Shown here in pieces: positions 7,271-15,178 of a stretch of 64,000 nucleotides of DNA. The notes beneath the pieces are model-generated. The model made no database searches, had not been told where the DNA came from, and saw only the letters and a program-made list of their open reading frames with translations. Each line of letters starts with the position of its first letter. The first letter of the stretch is position 1. The translations under genes and the position numbers were made by a program. The DNA is taken from positions 930,001 through 994,000 of the forward strand of contig CBDCOW010000003.1 in NCBI GenBank assembly GCA_965219875.1. Reading direction: 5' to 3'. This stretch comes from DAOUKH01 sp965219875 (GTDB taxonomy: Bacteria > Chloroflexota > Dehalococcoidia > SHYB01).

Positions 7271-9327
7271 GACGCGGGCGCCGCTTCGGTCGCGGGCGGC
7301 TGCTCGTCGAGCATGGCACGGAAGGCGTCCTCGTCGAGTATCTCTAGCGGCGGCCCCAGCTCCTGCGCCTTGCGCAGCTTGGACCCCGCGGCGGCGCCCG
7401 CCACGACGTAGCTGGTCTTCTTGCTGACGCTGCTCCCCGCTTTGCCGCCGCGCTCCACTACCGCCGCCTCCGCCTCGGCGCGCGTCATCTTGGAGAGCGT
7501 GCCGGTGATCACGAACGTCATGCCGCTGAACGGGCCTTCGCCCGCCGGCGCCGCCACGACCTCCGCCTGCGGGTCGACCCCCGCCGCCTTGAGGCGGTCG
7601 AGCACTTCGAGGTTCTTGTCGACTTGGAAATAGGCCGTGATGCTCCGCGCCACGATGGGCCCGACGCCGTCGATTTCGACGAGGTCGTCCTCGTCGGCGG
7701 CGCGCAGCGCATCGACGTTGGGGAAGCGGGAGGCGAGGAGCCGCGCCGTCTCCGACCCCACGTGCCGGATGCCCAGGGCGAACAGGAGCCGGTCGAGCGG
7801 GCGCTCCTTACTGCGTTGGATGGCCGTCCAGACGTTCTCGGCGCTCTTCTCTCCCATGCGCTCCAGCGCTGCTAACTGCTCCGTCGTCACCGCGTACAGG
7901 TCGGCCAAGTCGCGGACCAAGCCTGCCTCGATCACCAGCTGCGCCAGCGACTCGCCCATCCCCTCGATGTCCATCGATCCGCGGTAGGCGAAGTGCTTCA
8001 GCAGCTCGTAGAACTGAGCGGGGCAGGACGAGTTGGGGCAGTAGTACATCGCCTCGCCCGGCTCGCGGACCACCTCGTCCCCGCTCACCGGACAGTGTGA
8101 TGGGATCGAGTAGACCTCGGCGCGGTCGGGGTCGGTCTCCATCGACTTCACCACGTGGGGGATCACGTCGCCGGCCCGCTCCACGAGCACCCGGTCGCCG
8201 ATGCGCAAGTCTTTGCGACGGATGTCGTCCTCGTTGTGCAACGTCGCCATCTTCACCGTGGCTCCGCCGATCTCGACGGGTTCGAGTTCGGCGTAGGGGT
8301 TCAGGCTCCCTGTCCGCCCGACGTTGACACCGATGTTCAGCAGCGTCGTTACCTTCTGGGTCGGGGGGAACTTGTAGGCCACCGCCCAACGAGGGTCGTG
8401 GGCGACGACGCCGAGCCGCTCCTGCATCTCGAACGAATCGATCTTCACCACCACACCGTCGACCCCGTAGTCGAGGTCTTCCTTCCCCTCCACCCACGAC
8501 CGGTAGAAGTCCTCGACCTCCTCGATGGAGCCGCAGCGCCGTGCGTGGGAGTTGAGCTTGAAGCCCAGTTCAGCGAGCCGCGTCAGCGCCTCCCAATGTC
8601 CCAGCGGCGCCCAATCGCCGTCGGACCAGCCGAGCGCGTAGACGAAGATGTCGAGCGGCCGGTTCGCGGTGACACGCGAGTCAAGTTGGCGCAGCGCCCC
8701 CGCCGCCGTATTACGAGGGTTGGCGTAGAGGGGCAGCCCCTCCCGCGCGCGCTCCGCGTTCAACCGGTCGAAGCCGGAGCGCGGCAGGTAGACCTCGCCG
8801 CGGGCCTCGAAGCGCCGGGACGGGGGGCCCGCGGAGGCCTCGACCGGCACGGTCAACGGCACGCTCCGGATCGTGCGGATGTTCTGCGTCACGTCCTCGC
8901 CGCGCACGCCGTCCCCGCGCGTGGCCCCCGTCCTGAGCAACCCGTCCTCGTAGGTCAGCGCGACGGCGAGGCCGTCGATCTTCAACTCGCACACGTACTC
9001 GAACGCGGCGCCGTCGACGAGGCGCTTGTTCCGGGCCTCCCACGCCGCCAGCTCCTCGAAGTTGAAGACGTTGGCGAGGCTGAGGAGCGGCTGCTCGTGC
9101 TCGACCGTGCCGAAGCCTTCGGCGGGCGGAGCGCCCACCCGCTGCGTCGGCGAGTCGAGGACGCGGAGGTCGGGGTGCTCCTCCTCGATGCGCTGAAGCT
9201 CGCGGAAAAGCTCGTCATACTCCGCGTCGCTGATCTCGGGATCGTCGAGGACGTGGTAGCGGTGGAGGTGATGCGCGACGACCCGGCGGAGCTCTTCGGC
9301 GCGCGCGGCGGCCTTCGGCTTGTCCAA
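7267..9327 (-). CDS. ligA: NAD-dependent DNA ligase LigA
   Basis: A 686-residue replicative DNA ligase. Order: NAD-binding Ia domain (HRYHVLDDPEISDAEYD), adenylation domain with KIDG (nucleotidyl-acceptor Lys, about residue 118), OB domain, four-Cys zinc finger (CPVSGD ... CPNSSCPAQ), helix-hairpin-helix repeats, and a C-terminal BRCT domain (FSGMTFVITGTLSKM). The start is taken as TTG 9327 because the longer open frame upstream begins in a dispersed palindromic repeat and gives a spurious N-terminus. A TATACT (minus strand, 9379-9384) is a possible -10. Overlaps pth by 4 bp. Confidence 0.97.
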   Translation of the reverse strand: MDKPKAAARAEELRRVVAHHLHRYHVLDDPEISDAEYDELFRELQRIEEEHPDLRVLDSPTQRVGAPPAEGFGTVEHEQPLLSLANVFNFEELAAWEARNKRLVDGAAFEYVCELKIDGLAVALTYEDGLLRTGATRGDGVRGEDVTQNIRTIRSVPLTVPVEASAGPPSRRFEARGEVYLPRSGFDRLNAERAREGLPLYANPRNTAAGALRQLDSRVTANRPLDIFVYALGWSDGDWAPLGHWEALTRLAELGFKLNSHARRCGSIEEVEDFYRSWVEGKEDLDYGVDGVVVKIDSFEMQERLGVVAHDPRWAVAYKFPPTQKVTTLLNIGVNVGRTGSLNPYAELEPVEIGGATVKMATLHNEDDIRRKDLRIGDRVLVERAGDVIPHVVKSMETDPDRAEVYSIPSHCPVSGDEVVREPGEAMYYCPNSSCPAQFYELLKHFAYRGSMDIEGMGESLAQLVIEAGLVRDLADLYAVTTEQLAALERMGEKSAENVWTAIQRSKERPLDRLLFALGIRHVGSETARLLASRFPNVDALRAADEDDLVEIDGVGPIVARSITAYFQVDKNLEVLDRLKAAGVDPQAEVVAAPAGEGPFSGMTFVITGTLSKMTRAEAEAAVVERGGKAGSSVSKKTSYVVAGAAAGSKLRKAQELGPPLEILDEDAFRAMLDEQPPATEAAPAS

Positions 9328-9498
9328 TCTGCGCCTCGAAGTCGAACGGCTGAGCGGGGCGAATCCGCGACTCCTTCGAGTATAGCAAAGCCCCGCTCCA
9401 TCACATTCCGTGCGTGGCGTATAGTGGGGCCGTCGAGCGACGTCCGCGGGCCAAGCGCGAGCCCTCTCCCACTGGAGACTGTTGCGTAACCTGCCCAA

Positions 9499-9652
9499 TC
9501 CGTCATTCCCGCGAAAGCGGGAATCCATCCCCTCCCGTAGGGGCGCCCCTTGTGGGCGCCCGTCCCATCTGCTCCGCCCCCTCTCCCGCTGGGAGAGGGT
9601 TGGGGTGAGGGAGGGGGGAGGCGGGGGCTGCGCGACCTTGCCGGAGCCTGCG
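9499..9652. repeat. composite intergenic repeat between ligA and folP
   Basis: The 370-bp gap between the divergent ligA and folP genes is mostly repeats. The first part (9499-9562) is dispersed palindrome copy 3: TTCCCGC-GAAA-GCGGGAA with a GNRA-type loop, CCCCTCCCGTAGGGG and GGGCGCCCC...GGGCGCCC. The second part (9581-9652) has CTCTCCCGCTGGGAGAGG followed by GTTGGGGTGAGG and a GCGCGACCTTGC tail; it recurs at 12376-12446. No gene is seen here. A folP ribosome site (AAGGTAAG) lies near 9687. Confidence 0.7.
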
Positions 9653-9699
9653 GCCCAAGGTTACGCAGAATATCCGCAGTGGAATAAGGTAAGAACCCC

Positions 9700-10578
9700 G
9701 TGAGCCTCGCCCCTCCGCCTCCCAATGAAGACCAAGCGGCCCCGCCCCACGGCGAGACCGTGATCGGCGGCCACGTCTTTCGCTGGGGTTCGCGCACCTA
9801 CCTCATGGGCGTGGTCAACGTGACGCCCGATTCCTTCTCCGGCGACGGCCTCGCCGGCGACGCCACGGCCGCCGCCGACCTCGCCGAGCGCATGGCCGCC
9901 GACGGCGCCCACCTCATCGACGTGGGCGGCGAATCGACCCGTCCCGGGGCCGCGCCCGTGGACGCCGACGACGAACTGCGCCGTGTCGTCCCCGCCGTCG
10001 AGGCGATCGTCCGCCGCGTGCGCCTTCCCGTGAGCGTCGACACCTCGGAGGCCGCGGTCGCCACGGCGGCCCTCGCCGCTGGCGCCGCCATGATCAACGA
10101 CGTCTGGGCGCTCGGGGCCGACCCGCGCATGCCCGGCGTCGCCGCCCAAGCCGGCGCGCCGGTGGTGCTGATGCACAACGGCCGCGGCGCCGTCTACCGC
10201 GACCTCGTCCCCGATGTCATCGCCTCGCTACGTTCGAGCATCAGGGGTGCAGAAGAAGCGGGTATCACATCGGAGAACATCATCGTCGATCCCGGCATCG
10301 GGTTCGGCAAGACGCCGGAGCAGAACCTCGAACTGCTGCGGCGGCTCGGCGAGCTACGGGTTTTGGGACGTCCGGTCCTCGTGGGCGCGTCGCGGAAGTC
10401 GACCATCGGCCTGGTGCTCGACCTCCCGCCCGACGAGCGCCTCGAAGGCGGCTCCGCCACGGTGGCCGTCGCCATCGCCAACGGCGCCGACCTCGTCCGC
10501 GTCCACGACGTGAAGGAGATGGCCCGCGTGGCGAAGATGAGCGACGCCATCGTGCGCGGCTGGAGCCGGAACGCATGA
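9700..10578 (+). CDS. folP: dihydropteroate synthase
   Basis: A 292-residue TIM-barrel enzyme condensing 6-hydroxymethyl-dihydropterin diphosphate with p-aminobenzoate, the sulfonamide target in folate synthesis. Signatures: MGVVNVTPDSFSGDG (36-50), the phosphate loop containing GGESTRPGA (about 76-84), INDVWAL, and the C-terminal VGASRKS. The start is GTG 9700. The first about 20 residues are a proline-rich extension. The gene overlaps folK by 4 bp (ATGA), so the two are coupled. Confidence 0.96.
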   Translation: MSLAPPPPNEDQAAPPHGETVIGGHVFRWGSRTYLMGVVNVTPDSFSGDGLAGDATAAADLAERMAADGAHLIDVGGESTRPGAAPVDADDELRRVVPAVEAIVRRVRLPVSVDTSEAAVATAALAAGAAMINDVWALGADPRMPGVAAQAGAPVVLMHNGRGAVYRDLVPDVIASLRSSIRGAEEAGITSENIIVDPGIGFGKTPEQNLELLRRLGELRVLGRPVLVGASRKSTIGLVLDLPPDERLEGGSATVAVAIANGADLVRVHDVKEMARVAKMSDAIVRGWSRNA

Positions 10579-11087
10579 CCCGCTCCCCGACACCGGACGG
10601 CGAGACGCGGGTCCATCTGGGCCTTGGGTCGAACCTCGGCAACCGCAAGCGCAACATCGAGCGGGCCGTCGAGCTTCTCGGCGAGCGGATGGAAGTCGAG
10701 CACCTGTCGAAGCTCTACGAGACGCCGCCGATGTACGAAGAGCGCCAACCGCCCTTCCTTAACGCCGTCTGCATCTGCGCGTCGCCGCCGGCCCCCCGCG
10801 ACCTGCTGCGGTTCATTCAGGAAATCGAGGCATCCATAGGGCGCGTCCCCGGGCCCAAGAATAGCCCGCGCCCCCTCGACATCGACATCCTCCTCTACGG
10901 CGCCCTTACGCTCGACGAGCCCGATCTCGTCATCCCGCATCCCGCCATCGCCGAGCGCCCCTTCGTCCTCGTCCCCCTCGCCGAGATCGACCCCAACGCG
11001 GTCCACCCCATGACCGGCAAGACCGCCGCCGAAATGCTCGCCGACCTCTCTCCCGCCGCCGAAGCCGCCGTGCGCCACGACGCCTAG
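10575..11087 (+). CDS. folK: 2-amino-4-hydroxy-6-hydroxymethyldihydropteridine pyrophosphokinase
   Basis: A 170-residue HPPK, the enzyme that makes the diphosphate used by FolP. Seen: LGLGSNLGNRKRNIERA (15-31), FLNAVCI, and the family signature RPLDIDILLYG (about 96-106), which holds the Mg-binding aspartates. It overlaps folP by 4 bp, giving a two-gene folate operon. No folB or folE is present in the window. Confidence 0.96.
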   Translation: MTRSPTPDGETRVHLGLGSNLGNRKRNIERAVELLGERMEVEHLSKLYETPPMYEERQPPFLNAVCICASPPAPRDLLRFIQEIEASIGRVPGPKNSPRPLDIDILLYGALTLDEPDLVIPHPAIAERPFVLVPLAEIDPNAVHPMTGKTAAEMLADLSPAAEAAVRHDA

Positions 11088-11099
11088 GCTGCCTGCTGG

Positions 11100-11388
11100 G
11101 CTATAGCAATCCGGCGCCGGAGGGGTGCCCTCTCTCGGTTTGCCCCCAGAAGAGACCTTTGCAAGACTCGGAGGGAAAACCGCCGCCCACTGGCCTTGGG
11201 AAAGGGAGGCGGCGCGGGGTCTTACCCCCCTTGTATCTTGGGGAGGAGAGCGGTAGACCGATACCCCCCTGGTCCAAGAAAGACCGTGGGAGAGCGATGG
11301 TCGCCGCTCCTACTCCAAGGAAGAGCCCGAACAGTTGCCAGGGCATGCAAAGCCCGAATCTGCAAGGTAGGGCCAAAGGAGAGGGATT
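11100..11388 (+). ncRNA. candidate IS110 bridge-RNA region (5' non-coding end of the IS)
   Basis: About 290 bp without a credible gene, immediately upstream of the IS110 transposase. IS110-group elements are known to carry a structured bridge RNA in a long left non-coding end, and the arrangement here matches (long 5', very short 3' non-coding). Stems visible include CCGCC...GGCGG (around 11179-11213), GGGGT-CTT-ACCCC (around 11217-11229), GGTA...TACC and CTTGG...CCAAG. The exact RNA ends and the IS left boundary could not be fixed by eye. Confidence 0.35.
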
Positions 11389-12360
11389 GTGGAGTCAGCG
11401 GAACGTTTCGTCGGGATCGACGTCTCCAAGAAGGTGCTGGACATCGCCGTCCTGCCGGACGGGACGCAGTGGAGCGTCCCCAACACGCCGCAGGGTATCG
11501 ACGAATTGGTCGCCGCGCTCGGACCCCTGGCGCCGGTGCTGGTGGTGCTGGAATCGACGGGCGGACTGCAGCGGGCGGTCGTGGCGGGGCTCGCCGCGGC
11601 GCAGATCCCGACGGCGGTGGTCAATCCGCGCCAGGTGCGGGACTTCGCCAAGGCCAGCGGACGGCTGGCCAAGACGGACCGGCTGGACGCGGAGATCATT
11701 GCGCGCTTCGGCATGGCCATCCGGCCGCGTCCCACCCGGCTGCCCGACGCGGAAGCACAGGCGCTGGAGGCGCAACTGGAGCGAAGGCGGCAGGTGGTCA
11801 CCATGATCACGGCAGAGAAGAACCGTCTGAGCAGCACCGTGGGGCCGGTCCGCAAGGACATCCAGCGCCACATCGCCTGGCTGGAAAGGGAGTTGCGCAA
11901 GCTGGACGAGGATCTGAGCAAGCGCATCCAACGGAACCCGGTATGGCGGGAGCGAGAGGACCTGCTTCGGAGTGTCCCTGGGGTGGGGCCGGTGCTCGGG
12001 GCCACGCTCTTGGCGGAGGTCCCCGAGCTCGGGGAGCTGGGCGGCAAGCAGATCGCGAGCCTGCTCGGGGTCGCCCCGTTCAACCGCGACAGCGGGATGC
12101 TGCGCGGGCGGCGCACCGTGTGGGGAGGTCGGGCGCCAGCTCGTCAGACCCTGTACATGGCCACGCTTACGGCCACCCGCCACAATCCGGTGATCCGGGA
12201 CTTCTATCTGCGGCTCTGCGGGTCGGGCAAGGCGAAGAAGGTCGCGCTGACCGCCTGCATGCGCAAACTGCTGGTCATCCTCAACAGCATGCTCAAGCAC
12301 GGCGCTGCGTGGAACCCGTCGTTCGCGAGAACGGAGGTCCCAGCCGTAGAGAACCCTTGA
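11389..12360 (+). CDS. IS110 family transposase (DEDD recombinase)
   Basis: A 323-residue IS110 transposase. The N-terminal RuvC-like DEDD domain shows FVGIDVSKK (first Asp), LESTGG (Glu) and KTDRLDAEII (Asp pair). A helical middle region follows, then the Tnp_20 domain with SVPGVGPVLGATLLAEVPELG and the C-terminal catalytic-Ser region. These enzymes excise and insert through a circular form guided by a bridge RNA. The start GTG 11389 has AAAGGAG nearby. The gene appears full length, so the element may be active. It lies downstream of folK, with inverted orientations of common repeats on both sides. Confidence 0.93.
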   Translation: MESAERFVGIDVSKKVLDIAVLPDGTQWSVPNTPQGIDELVAALGPLAPVLVVLESTGGLQRAVVAGLAAAQIPTAVVNPRQVRDFAKASGRLAKTDRLDAEIIARFGMAIRPRPTRLPDAEAQALEAQLERRRQVVTMITAEKNRLSSTVGPVRKDIQRHIAWLERELRKLDEDLSKRIQRNPVWREREDLLRSVPGVGPVLGATLLAEVPELGELGGKQIASLLGVAPFNRDSGMLRGRRTVWGGRAPARQTLYMATLTATRHNPVIRDFYLRLCGSGKAKKVALTACMRKLLVILNSMLKHGAAWNPSFARTEVPAVENP

Positions 12361-12375
12361 CTTTCAACACAGTTG

Positions 12376-12446
12376 CTCTCCCGCTGGGAGAGGGTTGGGG
12401 TGAGGGCGGGGGGTGGCGGGGGCCGCGCGACCTTGCTGAAGCCCGC
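12376..12446. repeat. dispersed repeat, second copy of the 9581-9652 element
   Basis: CTCTCCCGCTGGGAGAGG hairpin followed by GTTGGGGTGAGG and the GCGCGACCTTGC tail, very similar to 9581-9652. It begins only 15 bp after the IS110 transposase stop, so the IS right end probably lies at or next to the edge of this repeat. A GCAAAGGTCTCC block near 12460 also recurs near 3480. Confidence 0.6.
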
Positions 12447-12508
12447 CCGCCGATTTGCGCAAAGGTCTCCAGAGGGAAGAGGTCTTGGGCCGGTCGGGGG
12501 TGGGCCGC

Positions 12509-12694
12509 CTACTCGTCCGCCAAGTCGGGCGGCAGCAGATTGGCGATGCCGTCGTCGATGCGGTAGACGAGGCCGCTGTCGGGGCTGTGCAGCGTGCCCG
12601 CGATGACTTCGCCGCCCTCCTCCACCTCGATGGTGAGGACCAGCCTGCCCTTGCTCACCGGACAGACGAGAAGCTCGGCGAGGTTCTTGCGCAC
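12509..12694 (-). CDS. Trm112/UPF0434-like small protein
   Basis: A 61-residue protein with the Trm112 layout: ELLVCPVSKGRLVL, a beta-rich centre, and YRIDDGIANLLP at the end. Bacterial Trm112-like proteins are small zinc-ribbon-like partners of methyltransferases or are uncharacterised; only one Cys remains here, so zinc binding is doubtful. It begins 7 bp after the HpaB-family gene stop and is probably the last gene of that transcript. Confidence 0.8.
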   Translation of the reverse strand: MRKNLAELLVCPVSKGRLVLTIEVEEGGEVIAGTLHSPDSGLVYRIDDGIANLLPPDLADE

Positions 12695-12701
12695 GGCGTC
12701 C

Positions 12702-14144
12702 TTAGCGGATCCCCGCGACCTTGAGCGCGTAGGCGACCGCCGTCTTCGCGTCGTAGGCGCGGTAGATGGCGAGCTTCTCGGCCTCCAGCGAGCCCTCGGC
12801 GTGGATCGCCAGCACGGTGTGGTAGCCGCCGAACTCGCCCGTCGTCAGCTCGGCGATCATGTGAATCGCCTTCAGGCGGTCCTCTGCCGAGACTCCCGCG
12901 CGGCCGCCGAGGTATCGCTCAACGTAGGCGCGCGTCTCGGGGCTGTCGAGGTCTTCCTTCCCCGGCGCGGTGACGAGCAGCCCGCCGGTGATGTCCTGGA
13001 CATGCTGTAACGCCTCGTGGTAGCCGTGGGCGAACTGCCACTTCGCCACATTCGAGTACAACCGGTTCGGGACCGCCTGCCCCGGCGCGATCTCGTCGCA
13101 GTGATAGGCCGCCATCCGCAGCAGCCCCTTCACGCCCTGGGCGTAGGCCCCCAGCCAGGTGAGCTTGTCCCGCACGTGCCCCGCCCGCGCGATGCCGTTG
13201 TAGTCCGACATCAGGATCGCCGACCCTACCAGCAGGTCAAGCAACGGCTGCTTGTACGAGACCGCGGTGAAGCGGTGATAGTCCACGAACCGGAGCGCCA
13301 GCGAGCCTGCGTACTGATGCTCGCCGGCGAGGAAGACCCGCTCCCAAGGCACGAAGACGTCGTCGAAGACGGTCAGCGTCTCCAGCATTCGGTGCTTCGA
13401 CCCCATGGGGAACTGGAACGTATCGTAATGATCGCCGGTGTAGACCGCCGTGATCAGCTTCAGCCCCGGCGTATTCATCGGCGTGGCGAAGGCGACGGCG
13501 TACTCGGCGTCGCGCTCGTCGAAGTTCCGCGTGGGCAGTACGATCAGCTCGTTGCTGTTCACCGACACCGAGGTGTGGACCTTCGCCCCGCGCACCACGA
13601 TGCCGTCGCTGCGGCGCTCGACGATACGTACGTAGTGATCGGGGTGCTCCTGCTCCGAGGGCCGCTTGCTCCGATCGCCCTTGCTATCCGTCTGCGCGAC
13701 GGCGACGGCGAGGTCGTTGCGGGCGCAGTGCCGGTGAAACGCCTTCACCCGCTCCAGGTACTCCGTTCCCAACGCATCGTCCATCTCCGCGGCGACGTTG
13801 CGCAGGGCGAAAAGCGCGTCGGTCCCGATCTCCTTGATCAGCGTCACCATCGTCGCGCCGGTGCGGGTCGCCAGGTCGATCAAGTCGGAGCGCTTGACTA
13901 GGTCTTCCGATGATTGCGGGACGTGGTACATGCGGCTGATCGGCTCGCCGTTCTCGGCGTCGGCGGCGACGGCCAGGTCGGCGTGCTCAGGGTCCTCCGC
14001 GAGGTCGAAGTCGATCGCCGCGTGCTCCACCGCCACCTTCATCAGGGGATGCGTCGTGACGTCATCGACCCGTTGACCGCGGTAGTAGACGGTGCGCCCG
14101 TCCCGCAGGCTCTCGATGTACTCGGCAGCCGTTCGCAGGGCCAT
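12702..14144 (-). CDS. HpaB-family flavoprotein (4-hydroxyphenylacetate 3-monooxygenase / 4-hydroxybutyryl-CoA dehydratase superfamily)
   Basis: A 480-residue FAD-linked acyl-CoA dehydrogenase-fold protein. It shares with the superfamily YIESLRDGRTVYYRGQRV at the start, the FAD region EHPDHYVRIVERRSDGIVVRGAKVH, and VPWERVFLAGE. In 4-hydroxybutyryl-CoA dehydratases a [4Fe-4S] cluster is held by three Cys and one His. The His is kept (VDYHRF), but the Cys seven residues on is Tyr, and there is no Cys pair in the region of the other ligands, so a monooxygenase-type role is more likely. ATG 14144 is preferred (CGGAGA upstream). Substrate unknown. Confidence 0.8.
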   Translation of the reverse strand: MALRTAAEYIESLRDGRTVYYRGQRVDDVTTHPLMKVAVEHAAIDFDLAEDPEHADLAVAADAENGEPISRMYHVPQSSEDLVKRSDLIDLATRTGATMVTLIKEIGTDALFALRNVAAEMDDALGTEYLERVKAFHRHCARNDLAVAVAQTDSKGDRSKRPSEQEHPDHYVRIVERRSDGIVVRGAKVHTSVSVNSNELIVLPTRNFDERDAEYAVAFATPMNTPGLKLITAVYTGDHYDTFQFPMGSKHRMLETLTVFDDVFVPWERVFLAGEHQYAGSLALRFVDYHRFTAVSYKQPLLDLLVGSAILMSDYNGIARAGHVRDKLTWLGAYAQGVKGLLRMAAYHCDEIAPGQAVPNRLYSNVAKWQFAHGYHEALQHVQDITGGLLVTAPGKEDLDSPETRAYVERYLGGRAGVSAEDRLKAIHMIAELTTGEFGGYHTVLAIHAEGSLEAEKLAIYRAYDAKTAVAYALKVAGIR

Positions 14145-14260
14145 CTTCGTTTTCTCCGTAAGGTTTACTGAAAGCGCGGCTATCATACCAAGGAACGCCG
14201 ATGGGGCATGTAAGGAACGGTGGCTTGGTGCCAGAGCCGGCATCGAGAGGGAGGTGGCGC

Positions 14261-15163
14261 ATGATTTCGGGAGAGAAGATTCTGGTGACCGGCGGCGCGG
14301 GCCGCGTCGCCTTCCCCATCGCCCGCGAGCTGGCCAAGCGCAACGAGGTCTGGGCCATGGCCCGCTTCTCGAATCCCCCCGACCCTGAACGTCTCAAGGC
14401 CCACGGGATCACGCCGATCAAGCGCGACTTGGCGGAAAGCTTCGAGGGCGTCCCCGACGACTTCACCTACGTCTGGCACGCCGGGGCGCTGGTCGGCGAG
14501 GCCGCCGAGCGCGACTGGCGTTACGCCTTCGAGGTCAACGCCCAAGCCACGGGCCGTCTAATGAAGCACTGCCGCGGTGTGAAGGGCTTCCTCCATTGCT
14601 CGACCGGCTCCCAATACCACTATCAGGGCCACCGCCCGCTCAAGGAGTCCGACCCGCCCGGCATCCACACCCACATCTACAGCCTCTCGAAGATCGCCGC
14701 CGAGGCCATCGTCCTCTACGCCTCCCGCGAGTGGAGCATCCCCACCACCATGATCCGCATCTGCTCCGCCTACGGCCCGGAAGGCGGCGCCCCCGTCAAC
14801 CGGCTCGACGCCATCGTCGAGGGCCGTCCCATCCGGCTCCACCCCGACAAGCCCAACTACTTCAACCCCATCCACGAGGATGACCAGGTCGAGCTCGGCA
14901 TCAAGGCCCTCGAACTCGCCGGCACACCGCCCCTCATCGTCAACTGGGCGGGCAGCGAGACGACCACCGCCGAGGAGTACTGCGCGTACATGGGCGGCCT
15001 CATCGGCAGGGAGCCGATCATCGAATACACCGACGGGGCGTACACGCCCCTCTGGCCCGACGTGACCTACATGCACGAAGTCCTGGGCCGCACCAAGGTG
15101 CACTGGAAGGACGGCTTGCGCCGCGTTATCGAGGTGCGCTATCCCCAGCTGTTGAAGGGGTGA
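14261..15163 (+). CDS. NAD-dependent epimerase/dehydratase (extended SDR)
   Basis: A 300-residue extended short-chain dehydrogenase/reductase. The Rossmann motif GGAGRVA lies at about residue 11, and the catalytic pair is in YSLSK at about 145-149 with a preceding Ser-rich segment (HCSTGSQYHY). Such enzymes epimerise, dehydrate or reduce nucleotide sugars or similar substrates; the substrate is not evident. ATG 14261 has GAGGGAGG upstream. The promoter region is shared with the divergent HpaB-family gene. Confidence 0.85.
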   Translation: MISGEKILVTGGAGRVAFPIARELAKRNEVWAMARFSNPPDPERLKAHGITPIKRDLAESFEGVPDDFTYVWHAGALVGEAAERDWRYAFEVNAQATGRLMKHCRGVKGFLHCSTGSQYHYQGHRPLKESDPPGIHTHIYSLSKIAAEAIVLYASREWSIPTTMIRICSAYGPEGGAPVNRLDAIVEGRPIRLHPDKPNYFNPIHEDDQVELGIKALELAGTPPLIVNWAGSETTTAEEYCAYMGGLIGREPIIEYTDGAYTPLWPDVTYMHEVLGRTKVHWKDGLRRVIEVRYPQLLKG

Positions 15164-15178
15164 CGCCGAGGGTGGGCG

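Noticed and set aside
8155..9489. 444-codon plus-strand frame opposite ligA
   Set aside because: Antisense shadow of ligA; His/Val/Arg-rich composition and no recognisable domain.
9328..9528. N-terminal extension of LigA beginning MDSRFRGNDG
   Set aside because: This peptide is translated from the dispersed palindromic repeat; the conserved ligase sequence begins at 9327.
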